Source of the DNA: Halobacteriales archaeon QH_8_67_36
GTDB taxonomy: Archaea > Halobacteriota > Halobacteria > Halobacteriales > Haloarculaceae
Assembly (NCBI GenBank): GCA_003021755.1
Contig: PXQZ01000094.1
Span: forward strand, 1-13,951
Reading direction: 5' to 3'
Length of the DNA: 13,951 nucleotides
In this document: positions 6,448 to 12,322 of the stretch, in pieces
Layout: each line of letters starts with the position of its first letter
Position numbering within the stretch: position 1 is the first letter of the stretch
Translations under genes and position numbers: made by a program
Notes under the pieces: model-generated
The model's input: the letters and a program-made list of their open reading frames with translations, nothing else
Told to the model about the DNA's origin: nothing
The model's database searches: none

Positions 6448-7649
6448 ACTGCGTTGTCCTCGATACGGATGAGTTCGTTCAGCTTTGCAGTTCGCTCGCC
6501 GCCGACGGCGCCCGCCTTGATGAACGCGGCGCCGGTCGCCACGGCGAGGTGTGCGATGGTGGTGTCCTCGGTCTCGCCGCTCCGGTGGGAGACGACCGAC
6601 TCGTAGCCGTTCTCGGTCGCCAGTTCGATGGCGTCCACGGCGTCGGACAGCGTCCCAATCTGGTTCGGCTTGATGAGGATGGAGTTGCCGGCGCCCTGCT
6701 GGATGCCGGTCTGTAGGCGTTCGACGTTCGTCACGAAGAGGTCGTCGCCACAGACGAGCGTCCGGTCACCGACACGGTCGGTCAGTTCGGTGTGGCCCTC
6801 GTAGTCGTTCTCGTCGAGGGGGTCCTCGACGTAGACGAGGTCGTACTCCGCGACCTTCTCGGCGATGTAGTCGATCTGCTCGTCGGTCGACTTGACGCCG
6901 TCGTCGTAGACGTAGCCGTCCTCGTCCTCGTCGTACATCTCGGCGGCGGCGACGTCGAGGCCGAACCGGATGGCGAAGCCGACGTCGTCCGCGACGGACT
7001 CGACGGCCTCGGCCATGATCTCGAAGGCCTCGTCGTCGGAAATCGACGGCGCCCAGGCACCCTCGTCGCCCTTGCCCGCCGGCAGGTCGCGGTCGGCCAG
7101 GATGTCGTGGACCTCCTGGTGGACTGCGGCGTTGGCGAAGACGGCCTCCTCGACGCTCGGTGCGCCGACGGGGGCCGACAGGAACTCCTGAATGTTGGTG
7201 GCGTCGGCGGCGTGTTCGCCACCGCCGATGATGTTACCGAGCGGCGTCGGGAACTCGTTGCCCCGGAAGGTGCCGCCGAGGTGCTGGTACAGCGGCGCGC
7301 CCAGCACGTCGGCGCCGGCCGCGGCGGCCGCCATCGAGATGGCGACGGCGCTGTTGGCGCCGATGCTGGAGAAGTCGTCCGTGCCGTCGGCGGCGCGGAG
7401 CGCGTTGTCCACGTCGCGCTGGTTGCCGGCGTGGACCTCGCCGACGAGGCGGGGTAAAGCGTCTTCGCGAGCGCTCGCGATGGCCTCCTGAGCCGGCAGT
7501 TCCAGAGCCTCGTATTCGCCGGTACTTGCGCCGCTCGGTGCCTTGCCGCGGCCGAAGCCCCCACTCTCGGTGAGAACGTCGGCCTCGACGGTTGCGTTGC
7601 CACGCGAGTCGAGTACGCGGCGGAGTCGGATGTCAGTGATTAGCGTCAT
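6444..7649 (-). CDS. eno: Enolase (phosphopyruvate hydratase)
   Basis: Interconverts 2-phosphoglycerate and phosphoenolpyruvate in glycolysis and gluconeogenesis. The 401 residues contain the expected active-site elements: SGASTGEYEA at 39-48, GGGEHAADATNIQEF at 142-156, GDEGAWAP at 194-201 with catalytic Glu196, metal ligands Asp232, Glu275 (VEDP) and Asp302 (GDD), the catalytic Lys327 in ILIKPNQIGT, the SHRSGETED loop at 354-362 and Lys378. The ATG at 7649 overlaps the rpo6 stop, and the enolase stop overlaps the rps2 start, so a metabolic gene sits inside a translation and transcription operon. This placement is the known arrangement of the haloarchaeal S9 operon. A GGTGA sequence 8-12 bases upstream, inside rpo6, could serve as a ribosome binding site. 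Confidence 0.98.
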   Translation of the reverse strand: MTLITDIRLRRVLDSRGNATVEADVLTESGGFGRGKAPSGASTGEYEALELPAQEAIASAREDALPRLVGEVHAGNQRDVDNALRAADGTDDFSSIGANSAVAISMAAAAAGADVLGAPLYQHLGGTFRGNEFPTPLGNIIGGGEHAADATNIQEFLSAPVGAPSVEEAVFANAAVHQEVHDILADRDLPAGKGDEGAWAPSISDDEAFEIMAEAVESVADDVGFAIRFGLDVAAAEMYDEDEDGYVYDDGVKSTDEQIDYIAEKVAEYDLVYVEDPLDENDYEGHTELTDRVGDRTLVCGDDLFVTNVERLQTGIQQGAGNSILIKPNQIGTLSDAVDAIELATENGYESVVSHRSGETEDTTIAHLAVATGAAFIKAGAVGGERTAKLNELIRIEDNAV

Positions 7650-7825
7650 TTGTGGTCACCACGTTTGACGGTGAACGGAAGTACGCCAGCGTCGTACTCC
7701 TCGGCCGCGATGAGGATGGGCTGGGTGTACTCCGTCTCGATGAGCACGGGAGCGCCGTGGGCCAGCTGGAGCGCGCGTGCGCCCAGTTTGCGGGCCTTCT
7801 CGTATCGGCTTTCCTGTGCGTTCAT
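7646..7825 (-). CDS. rpoK: DNA-directed RNA polymerase subunit Rpo6 (RpoK)
   Basis: Small archaeal RNA polymerase subunit, counterpart of eukaryotic RPB6 and bacterial omega, which helps assemble the large catalytic subunit. The product has only 59 residues, starting MNAQESRYEKARKLGARALQ. The core signature is visible: RYEKARKLGARALQLAHGAP, then PILIAAEEYDAGVLPFTVKR. The ATG at 7825 overlaps the rpo10 stop (ATGA), and the TGA at 7648-7646 overlaps the eno start (ATGA), giving tight coupling on both sides. The length is normal for haloarchaea, where the acidic N-terminal extension of eukaryotic RPB6 is missing. Confidence 0.95.
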   Translation of the reverse strand: MNAQESRYEKARKLGARALQLAHGAPVLIETEYTQPILIAAEEYDAGVLPFTVKRGDHK

Positions 7826-8022
7826 TGGTAGGGAGCGACGATGTCGACGAGGTCCTTGTGCGAGACGAGCATCCGGCGACAGCAGTGTCGCTCGACGCCG
7901 AGTTCGTCGAGAACCATCTCGGGGTCCTCGGGCTCTTCGGCCTCGCGGGTTCGGGCCTTGAACTCCTCCCAGTGCTCGCCGACGACGTTACCGCAGGTGA
8001 AACACCGGACCGGTACCATCAT
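7822..8022 (-). CDS. rpoN: DNA-directed RNA polymerase subunit Rpo10 (RpoN)
   Basis: Small zinc-binding RNA polymerase subunit, counterpart of eukaryotic RPB10, which bridges Rpo3/Rpo11 and the large subunits. The 66 residues begin MMVPVRCFTCG. The atypical zinc site is complete: Cys7 and Cys10 (CFTC) plus the adjacent pair Cys47-Cys48 in HCCRRM, the hallmark of the family. Two consecutive ATG codons (8022 and 8019) could start translation. A strong Shine-Dalgarno sequence lies six bases before the first and nine before the second. The stop overlaps the rpo6 start. The gap to rps9 is only 12 bases. Confidence 0.96.
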   Translation of the reverse strand: MMVPVRCFTCGNVVGEHWEEFKARTREAEEPEDPEMVLDELGVERHCCRRMLVSHKDLVDIVAPYQ

Positions 8023-8028
8023 ACTTGC

Positions 8029-8036
8029 ATCACCTC
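8029..8036 (-). promoter_or_regulatory. Strong Shine-Dalgarno sequence for rpo10
   Basis: The minus strand reads GAGGTGAT, an eight-base match to the complement of the archaeal 16S rRNA 3' end, six bases before the first rpo10 ATG. It overlaps the rps9 stop codon. It stands out because most genes here either overlap their neighbour or have no such site. Confidence 0.7.
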
Positions 8037-8433
8037 AGCGGTAGGATTTCTGGTAGCGGGCCCGGGCGCCGGGACCGCCCCACTTCTTGGGTTCGGACTG
8101 GCGAACGTCGTTGACCAGCAGCGAGCGGTCGAACTCCATGAACGCGTCGCGGAGCTCCGCGTCGTTCGTGAAGTCGACGAGCCCGCGGGCGATGGCGGTG
8201 CGGGCCGCGTCGGCCTGTCCCATCACGCCGCCGCCTTCCACGGAGACGTCGACGTCGACGTCGTCGCGGAGGTCGTCCCCGGCGATGCGGAACGGCTCCA
8301 GCATCTTCAGCTGGGCCAGCTCCGGGTCGACCAGTTCGACCGGCTGGGAGTCGATACGCACGCGCCCCTCGCCCTCGCGGATGGTGGCGCGGGCGACGGC
8401 GGTCTTCTTCTTGCCAGACGTGTTCGTTACCAT
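8035..8433 (-). CDS. rps9: Small ribosomal subunit protein uS9
   Basis: Small-subunit ribosomal protein whose C-terminal tail reaches the P-site tRNA. The 132 residues show the family pattern: GKKKTAVARATIREGEGRVRID near the N-terminus, VSVEGGGVMGQADAARTAIARGL in the middle and the ending KKWGGPGARARYQKSYR, with the conserved terminal KSYR. Its ATG at 8433 lies within the end of rpl13 (ATGGTAA, seven-base overlap), so coupling to rpl13 is likely. This gene gives its name to the haloarchaeal S9 operon. Confidence 0.97.
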   Translation of the reverse strand: MVTNTSGKKKTAVARATIREGEGRVRIDSQPVELVDPELAQLKMLEPFRIAGDDLRDDVDVDVSVEGGGVMGQADAARTAIARGLVDFTNDAELRDAFMEFDRSLLVNDVRQSEPKKWGGPGARARYQKSYR

Positions 8434-8909
8434 GTCTTGTTCGCTCCGAGTGTCTCGCTGATCTCGCCAAGCGAGACGAATCTGATGTTCGACAGTCGGT
8501 CCAGCGACGTGCCGTCGAGCACCGTTGCTTCGACGGCTTCGCCGTCTCCGCTTTGTGGGCTACCGCCCGCGCTGTCCTCGTCGTACGGGTTGCCAACGTA
8601 GACGCGGACATTCTCGAACGCATCGCGGCCACGCGGCTTCTTGTGGGGCAGCATGCCGCGGATGGCGCGCTTGAGGATGCCGTCCGGCCGCTTGGGGTAG
8701 AAGTACGCGTTGTCGGCGCCGATGTCGACGCGCTTCTTGTACTTCGCCTTTATCTGCTTTTCCCGGCCGGTGATGACCGCGCGTTCGGCGTTGACGACGG
8801 CCACGGTCTGGCCGGCGAGTGCCTTCTCGGCCACCTGCGAGGCGACCCGGCCCATGATACAGTCGCGGGCGTCGACGACGACGTCGGCGTCGAACTCCGC
8901 GACGCTCAT
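8427..8909 (-). CDS. rpl13: Large ribosomal subunit protein uL13
   Basis: Large-subunit ribosomal protein. The 160 residues contain VVVDARDCIMGRVASQVAEKAL at the start, NAERAVITG at 40-48, the signature RPDGILKRAIRGMLPHKKPRGRDAF at 74-98, VYVGNPYDED at 103-112 and the haloarchaeal ending LGANKTW. Between NPYDED and LDGTSLDRLSNIRF lies an extra stretch at about residues 113-128, rich in Gly, Ser, Glu and Ala. I recall haloarchaeal uL13 as roughly 145 residues, so this looks like a lineage-specific insertion. Its DNA contains a perfect palindrome. The ATG at 8909 overlaps the rpl18e stop (ATGA). Confidence 0.96.
   Translation of the reverse strand: MSVAEFDADVVVDARDCIMGRVASQVAEKALAGQTVAVVNAERAVITGREKQIKAKYKKRVDIGADNAYFYPKRPDGILKRAIRGMLPHKKPRGRDAFENVRVYVGNPYDEDSAGGSPQSGDGEAVEATVLDGTSLDRLSNIRFVSLGEISETLGANKTW
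8532..8546 (-). repeat. Palindrome inside the extra segment of rpl13
   Basis: GACGGC and GCCGTC flank a three-base centre, a perfect 15-base hairpin-forming sequence. It encodes part of GDGEAVE in the apparent insertion of uL13 at about 8526-8573. It may be the core of a small dispersed element that inserted in frame, but only one copy is seen in this window. Confidence 0.4.
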
Positions 8910-9256
8910 CGAATCACCCGGACGTGGGAGCCTTCTGGGTTGTTCTCGATTGCCTGTTCTAGTGATACAGCCTCTCCGACCTTGTCGATCTTCGTCTCGG
9001 CGGTTCCGGAGAAGTCGACGGCGGCGACGGTGACGTCCTTCTGCAGGACGCCGGAGCCGAGCACCTTGCCCGGAACGACCACGGTCTCGTCTTCCCGTGC
9101 GTACCGCTCGATGCGGCCCAGGTTGACTTCCGCGTGTGTGCGCCGCGGCTTCTGCAGCCGTTCGGCGACGTCGCCCCAGACTGCGCCGCCCGAGTTGCGG
9201 GCGGCCGACTTCAGGTCGGCGATGAGACTACTGAGTCTCGGGTTCGTCTTGCTCAT
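8906..9256 (-). CDS. rpl18e: Large ribosomal subunit protein eL18 (L18e)
   Basis: Large-subunit ribosomal protein shared by archaea and eukaryotes. The 116 residues begin MSKTNPRLSSLIADLKSAAR and contain VWGDVAERLQKPRRTHAEVN, ETVVVPGKVLGSGVL and the ending NPEGSHVRVIR, all typical of the family. The frame stays open upstream to 9346, but that part is the antisense-free reading of the tRNA-Leu gene, so the ATG at 9256 is the true start. A GAGGA sequence 6-10 bases before the ATG can serve as a ribosome binding site. The gene starts 21 bases after the 3' end of tRNA-Leu, so the mRNA 5' end may be made by tRNA processing. The stop overlaps the rpl13 start. Confidence 0.96.
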   Translation of the reverse strand: MSKTNPRLSSLIADLKSAARNSGGAVWGDVAERLQKPRRTHAEVNLGRIERYAREDETVVVPGKVLGSGVLQKDVTVAAVDFSGTAETKIDKVGEAVSLEQAIENNPEGSHVRVIR

Positions 9257-9277
9257 AGGGTTCCTCTTTGAAGAAAG

Positions 9278-9362
9278 TGCAGGGAGCAGGATTTGAACCT
9301 GCGGACCCCTACGGGACAGCGCCCTGAACGCTGCGCCGTTGGCCAAACTTGGCTATCCCTGC
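9278..9362 (-). tRNA. tRNA-Leu (anticodon CAG)
   Basis: An 85-base class II tRNA. The acceptor stem GCAGGGA/TCCCTGC pairs perfectly, with A as the discriminator base. The anticodon stem CAGCG/CGCTG encloses the loop TTCAGGG, giving anticodon CAG for CTG codons. The T arm is GCAGG-TTCAAAT-CCTGC. The 14-base variable arm contains the CCC/GGG stem expected for leucine. CCA is not encoded and there is no intron. It lies between rpo3 and rpl18e and is known to head the haloarchaeal S9 operon. Confidence 0.97.
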
Positions 9363-9380
9363 TCGCACTGGTGAGTTCTC

Positions 9381-9460
9381 GATGCCCCGTAAAACCCCTT
9401 TCGGTCCTCGCGCTCGGGGAGCGGGCGGTCATCGGCGTCGAAGGGGTGTTTCGGGGCATC
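9381..9460 (-). repeat. Long imperfect inverted repeat between rpo3 and tRNA-Leu
   Basis: Arms at 9381-9400 and 9441-9460 pair at 18 of 20 positions: nine bases (GATGCCCCG), a five-position stretch with two mismatches, then six bases (CCCCTT). The 40-base loop contains another perfect hairpin, CGCTC-GGG-GAGCG at 9411-9423. The structure starts four bases after the rpo3 stop codon and ends 18 bases before the tRNA-Leu 5' end. In RNA it would form a long stem that could protect, end or mark for processing the rpo3 transcript. The candidate tRNA promoter lies in one arm. Confidence 0.7.
9389..9394 (-). promoter_or_regulatory. Candidate TATA box for tRNA-Leu and the S9 operon
   Basis: The minus strand reads TTTTAC, centred about 29-30 bases before the tRNA-Leu 5' end. 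It would start a transcript almost at the mature tRNA and give the second half of the block its own promoter. It is a weak TATA match, and read-through from rpo3 is also possible. Confidence 0.4.
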
Positions 9461-9464
9461 GGCG

Positions 9465-10247
9465 TTACAGTTGGACCGCGTCTTTCAGTTCGGTCGCGCG
9501 GTCCCGAAGCGTCTCGACCGCGCGAACGAGGAGTTCGTCAGTGGTGAACGAGCCGTCGGTCTCGACGTGGAACACGAACGCGTTCCCGACGTCGGTGACT
9601 TCGACCTCCTTGCCCGGATACCGCTGGCTGAGGTCGTTGTCGAACTCGCTCGTCGGGACGAGGTCCCCGTCCGCGGCGTCGGGGTCCGTGGCGTGCTCGG
9701 CCGCGCCCTCCTCGATGACACCGCGGAGGATGTCGGGCTCCTCGTCCTCGAACTCGCCCGTGTCGCTGACGACTTCCACGCGCTGGAGGTGTCGGTAGCC
9801 GACGGCCACGCCGCCCTGGTGTTTGGCGTGTTCCGTCCCCGTATCGAGGACGGCGTCGGCCTCGACTTCGAGGCGCTGGCCGTCTTTCAGGTCGATGATG
9901 GGGATGTTGTCGTCGGCCGGGTTCACCAGCGCGTCACCGGAAACGAGGTCGCTGGAGTAGGCCGTGCTCGGCCCGTCGACGGACAGCGACAGCGTCACCT
10001 CATCACCCACCTCGAAGTCGTCGAGGTCGGTGGTCAGCGGGACCAGCCCCAGTCGGAGGCCGATCTGCTCGTTGAACATCACGCTGGTGTTCTCGATGAC
10101 GCGGACGGTGTCGATACTGAACGTGGGTACGTCGGCGATCATCGCCCGGCGGATGCCGTTGGCGAAGGCCGGCGTGATGCCACGCACGAGCACGAGCGAC
10201 TCCCGCTCGCCGCGTTCGACGAACGCAACCTCGTAGTCCTGTGTCAT
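9465..10247 (-). CDS. rpoD: DNA-directed RNA polymerase subunit Rpo3 (subunit D)
   Basis: Archaeal counterpart of the N-terminal assembly domain of bacterial alpha and of eukaryotic RPB3; with Rpo11 it forms the platform on which the polymerase assembles. Do not confuse it with the bacterial sigma factor gene of the same name. The 260 residues begin with VLVRGITPAFANGIRRAMIADVPTFSID, the alpha-like dimerisation motif, then EQIGLRLGLVPLTTD, a central insert domain, and a C-terminal part ending VETLRDRATELKDAVQL. There is no cysteine anywhere in the protein, so the iron-sulfur cluster found in the D subunits of some archaea is absent. The ATG at 10247 follows the rps11 stop by three bases. Confidence 0.97.
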   Translation of the reverse strand: MTQDYEVAFVERGERESLVLVRGITPAFANGIRRAMIADVPTFSIDTVRVIENTSVMFNEQIGLRLGLVPLTTDLDDFEVGDEVTLSLSVDGPSTAYSSDLVSGDALVNPADDNIPIIDLKDGQRLEVEADAVLDTGTEHAKHQGGVAVGYRHLQRVEVVSDTGEFEDEEPDILRGVIEEGAAEHATDPDAADGDLVPTSEFDNDLSQRYPGKEVEVTDVGNAFVFHVETDGSFTTDELLVRAVETLRDRATELKDAVQL

Positions 10248-10250
10248 GGG

Positions 10251-10640
10251 TTAGAACCCGGAGTTCTTCGGTGCGCGGGTGCCGTCGTGGGGCGTCGGTG
10301 TGACGTCCTCGATGCGGCCGATTTCGAGGCCGGCGCGAGCCAGCGCTCGGATGGTGGCCTGTGCGCCCGGACCGGGGGAGGTCTGCTGGTTCCCGCCGGG
10401 ACCGCGCACACGGACGTCGACGCCTTCGACGCCGCGGTCGAGGGCCTTCTCGGCGACGACCTCCGCCATCTGCATGGCCGCGTATGGCGATGCCTCGTCG
10501 CGGTTCTGCTTGACGACCGTCCCGCCGGAGCTCTTTGCGAGCGTCTCCGCGCCGGTCTGGTCGGTGATGGTGATGATGGTGTTGTTGAACGATGCGTGAA
10601 CGTGGGCGATACCCCAGATGTCGTCAGGTGCTTCGCTCAT
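10251..10640 (-). CDS. rps11: Small ribosomal subunit protein uS11
   Basis: Small-subunit platform protein. The 129 residues show WGIAHVHASFNNTIITITDQTG at 9-30, SSGGTVVKQNRDEASPYAA in the middle and the signature DVRVRGPGGNQQTSPGPGAQATIRALARAGLEIGRIEDVTPTPHDG toward the end, finishing with APKNSGF. The family identification is unambiguous. The ATG at 10640 overlaps the rps4 stop (ATGA), and rpo3 starts three bases after the TAA, so it is the third protein gene of the rps13-rps4-rps11-rpo3 cluster conserved across archaea. Confidence 0.98.
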   Translation of the reverse strand: MSEAPDDIWGIAHVHASFNNTIITITDQTGAETLAKSSGGTVVKQNRDEASPYAAMQMAEVVAEKALDRGVEGVDVRVRGPGGNQQTSPGPGAQATIRALARAGLEIGRIEDVTPTPHDGTRAPKNSGF

Positions 10641-11152
10641 TCTTGGGCCTCCGCGCGCTCAGGGTGCAGTTCGTCCGACAGCGAGCTGTTCTCGTCGAAG
10701 CCGATCGAGCTCTCGACGGCAACGTCGACCTTCATCGACGGCCGCGTGACGCGTGTGTCGTCGAGCTCGATGTGGCCGTGGACGATGAACTGTCGCGCCT
10801 GCTCGGGCGTGTTCGCGTAGCCCTTGCGGTAGACGACCGTCTGGAGTCGGCGTTCCAGTACGTCCGTCACGTCGAGCGACAGGACATCGTCGAGCTGGTC
10901 CTGCTCGTTGAGGATGCCGTAGCGCTTGAGTCGGGCGAGGAACTCCTCGGCCTCGACGTCGCTCCCGACGGCACTACCCAGCAGCTTCCGGGCCTCGCGG
11001 CGGTAGCCACGCAGCTCGGACTGGGCGCGCCAGAGCTCCTCCTTGTTCTTCAGGCCGTAGCGGCCCTTGAGGTTGCTCTCGTCCGCGATTCGCTCGCCCT
11101 GGTAGGGATGGTTCGGCGTCTCGTAGGACTTCGTATTGGAACCGAGGGCCAT
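10637..11152 (-). CDS. rps4: Small ribosomal subunit protein uS4
   Basis: Primary 16S rRNA-binding protein that starts assembly of the small-subunit body. The 171 residues include the archaeal-type N-terminus, LKGRYGLKNKEELWRAQSELRGYRREARKLLG at 28-59, and an S4 RNA-binding domain at about 100-145 (RRLQTVVYRKGYANTPEQARQFIVHGHIEL region). An acidic C-terminal end suits a halophile. The ATG at 11152 shares one base with the rps13 stop (TAATG), and the stop overlaps the rps11 start, so all three are probably translated in a coupled manner. Confidence 0.97.
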   Translation of the reverse strand: MALGSNTKSYETPNHPYQGERIADESNLKGRYGLKNKEELWRAQSELRGYRREARKLLGSAVGSDVEAEEFLARLKRYGILNEQDQLDDVLSLDVTDVLERRLQTVVYRKGYANTPEQARQFIVHGHIELDDTRVTRPSMKVDVAVESSIGFDENSSLSDELHPERAEAQE

Positions 11153-11679
11153 TATTCGTCATCCTCCGCGGCGGCTTCCTCGGCCTGTTCTTCCTTGATG
11201 GCCTCGACGTTGACGCCGATGGTCCCCTCGGTACGACCGGTGGACTTCGTGCGCTGGCCACGGACCTTCTGCCCGCGCTTGTGGCGGACGCCGCGGTAGG
11301 AGTCTATCATCTTCATGCGGTTGATGTCCTGGCGACGGGTGAGCTGGAGGTCGTTACCCGTCTCGTGGGTGGTCTCACCGGTGAAGTAGTCCTTCTGGTG
11401 ATTGGTCATCCATTCGGGGACGTTGTCGGCGAAGTTCCGGACCTGGGCGACGACCTCGTCGATGACGTCGTCGTCCAGCTTGCCAAAGACCGCGCGGCGG
11501 TCCACGTCAGCGCGCTGGGCGATGATGCGGGCGGCGCGGTGGCCGATGCCGTCCAGTTCTGTCAGTGCTCGCTCGACGGATTTCGTTCCGTCGAGGTCCG
11601 TCTGTCCGATGCGAACGAAGTAGCGGATGTCCTCCTCCTCATCCACGTCCTCGCCCGCGTCTGGGTCTTCTGCACTCAT
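11152..11679 (-). CDS. rps13: Small ribosomal subunit protein uS13
   Basis: Small-subunit head protein contacting uL5 and the P-site tRNA. The 175 residues have an acidic N-terminal tail of about 17 residues, then DIRYFVRIGQTDLDGTKSVERALTELDGIGHRAARII, the TNHQKDYFTGE segment, and the signature SYRGVRHKRGQKVRGQRTKSTGR at 127-149, followed by an acidic tail (EEQAEEAAAEDDE). The ATG at 11679 is 19 bases after the 3' end of tRNA-Ser. The spacer is rich in C and A and lacks a Shine-Dalgarno sequence. It is the first protein gene of the rps13-rps4-rps11-rpo3 operon. Confidence 0.97.
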   Translation of the reverse strand: MSAEDPDAGEDVDEEEDIRYFVRIGQTDLDGTKSVERALTELDGIGHRAARIIAQRADVDRRAVFGKLDDDVIDEVVAQVRNFADNVPEWMTNHQKDYFTGETTHETGNDLQLTRRQDINRMKMIDSYRGVRHKRGQKVRGQRTKSTGRTEGTIGVNVEAIKEEQAEEAAAEDDE

Positions 11680-11698
11680 ATGTTGGTGGTTGGGTGAG

Positions 11699-11783
11699 CG
11701 TCGTGGCTGGGATTCGAACCCAGGAGGCTGTACGCCACAGAGTTAGCAACCCTGCGCCTTGGGCCAGGCTTGGCTACCACGAC
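11699..11783 (-). tRNA. tRNA-Ser (anticodon GCT)
   Basis: An 85-base class II tRNA. The acceptor stem GTCGTGG/CCACGAC pairs perfectly, with G as discriminator, as expected for serine. The anticodon stem CAGGG/CTCTG (one G-T pair) encloses TTGCTAA, giving anticodon GCT for AGC and AGT. The variable arm folds as GGC-GTACA-GCC. The T arm is CTGGG-TTCGAAT-CCCAG. CCA is not encoded and there is no intron. It lies 19 bases upstream of rps13 and is probably co-transcribed with it. Confidence 0.97.
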
Positions 11784-11869
11784 ACGCTTGCCTGATACTC
11801 GCGCCCGCAGCACGCGGACTCGGGAGCCGGTCCCCCTACACGAGTCTGTACGAACGTATTTCGGGGCTG

Positions 11870-11877
11870 TATTTAAA
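11870..11877 (-). promoter_or_regulatory. TATA box upstream of tRNA-Ser and the rps13 operon
   Basis: The minus strand reads TTTAAATA within GCGTTTAAATACAG, a strong haloarchaeal TATA element. It lies about 90 bases before the tRNA-Ser 5' end, so transcription would begin near 11848 and leave a leader of about 65 bases to be removed by RNase P. No closer TATA element was seen. The divergent gene at 11964 starts about 90 bases on the other side. Confidence 0.55.
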
Positions 11878-11963
11878 CGCAACGAAGGGGCCCGAGCGAG
11901 TGAGAGCGGACCATGAGTGAACGTGGCACAACGCAGTAGTAGCGGGCGCCCCTCCTACCGCGT

Positions 11964-12266
11964 ATGGACGACAGCACGACTACGAACGAGAACGAGGCGG
12001 TCGACCCGACGGACAGGGAGGCGCTCCGCAGGCACCTCGAACAGTTCGCAGGCTCCGACAGCGTGACGGCGGACGCCGACGGGACCCTGACCGCCAGGTT
12101 CAGTTCCTCGACGCACGTCTCGATTGACCCCGACGGGCGCGTGCAAAGCGGGATGCCGCTGCACGCCTTCGACGGGCCCGCCGAGCGACTACACTTCGAC
12201 CACGGGGACGGTGAATTCCACGTCGTGACGGACGAGGGGTCGAGTTACACGTTCCGACGGCCATAG
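11964..12266 (+). CDS. Small acidic hypothetical protein
   Basis: The only convincing gene on the plus strand: 100 residues from the ATG at 11964 to the TAG ending at 12266. The protein is acidic, with high G/C at third codon positions like real genes here. The first 30 residues look polar and helical (DREALRRHLEQFAG). The rest is probably beta-rich, with alternating segments TLTARFSSSTHVSID, AERLHFDHGDGEFHVV and SSYTFRRP. There is no signal peptide, membrane segment or cysteine. I do not recognise the family. It lies divergent from tRNA-Ser and convergent with the HalOD1 gene. No strong TATA box or Shine-Dalgarno sequence was found before it. The overlapping frame on the other strand is shorter and arginine-rich and was rejected. 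Confidence 0.7.
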   Translation: MDDSTTTNENEAVDPTDREALRRHLEQFAGSDSVTADADGTLTARFSSSTHVSIDPDGRVQSGMPLHAFDGPAERLHFDHGDGEFHVVTDEGSSYTFRRP

Positions 12267-12322
12267 CCGTAATGGCGCGGAGCGAACACCGTCAAACGGG
12301 CCGACCGTGGCAGATGCCCCTA

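Noticed and set aside
7652..7662. Short palindrome GTGGT-C-ACCAC at the rpo6-eno junction
   Set aside because: It lies in the rpo6 coding sequence and its bases are explained by the codons and a GGTGA ribosome site for eno.
9257..9346. 30-residue N-terminal extension of eL18
   Set aside because: It is a translation of the tRNA-Leu gene.
9471..10820. 449-codon plus-strand open frame across rpo3 and rps11
   Set aside because: Antisense shadow of two unmistakable genes; such frames are common in GC-rich haloarchaeal DNA.
11913..11939. Eight-codon plus-strand frame (MSERGTTQ) before the hypothetical gene
   Set aside because: Too short to judge, with no promoter or ribosome binding site; could only be a chance frame.
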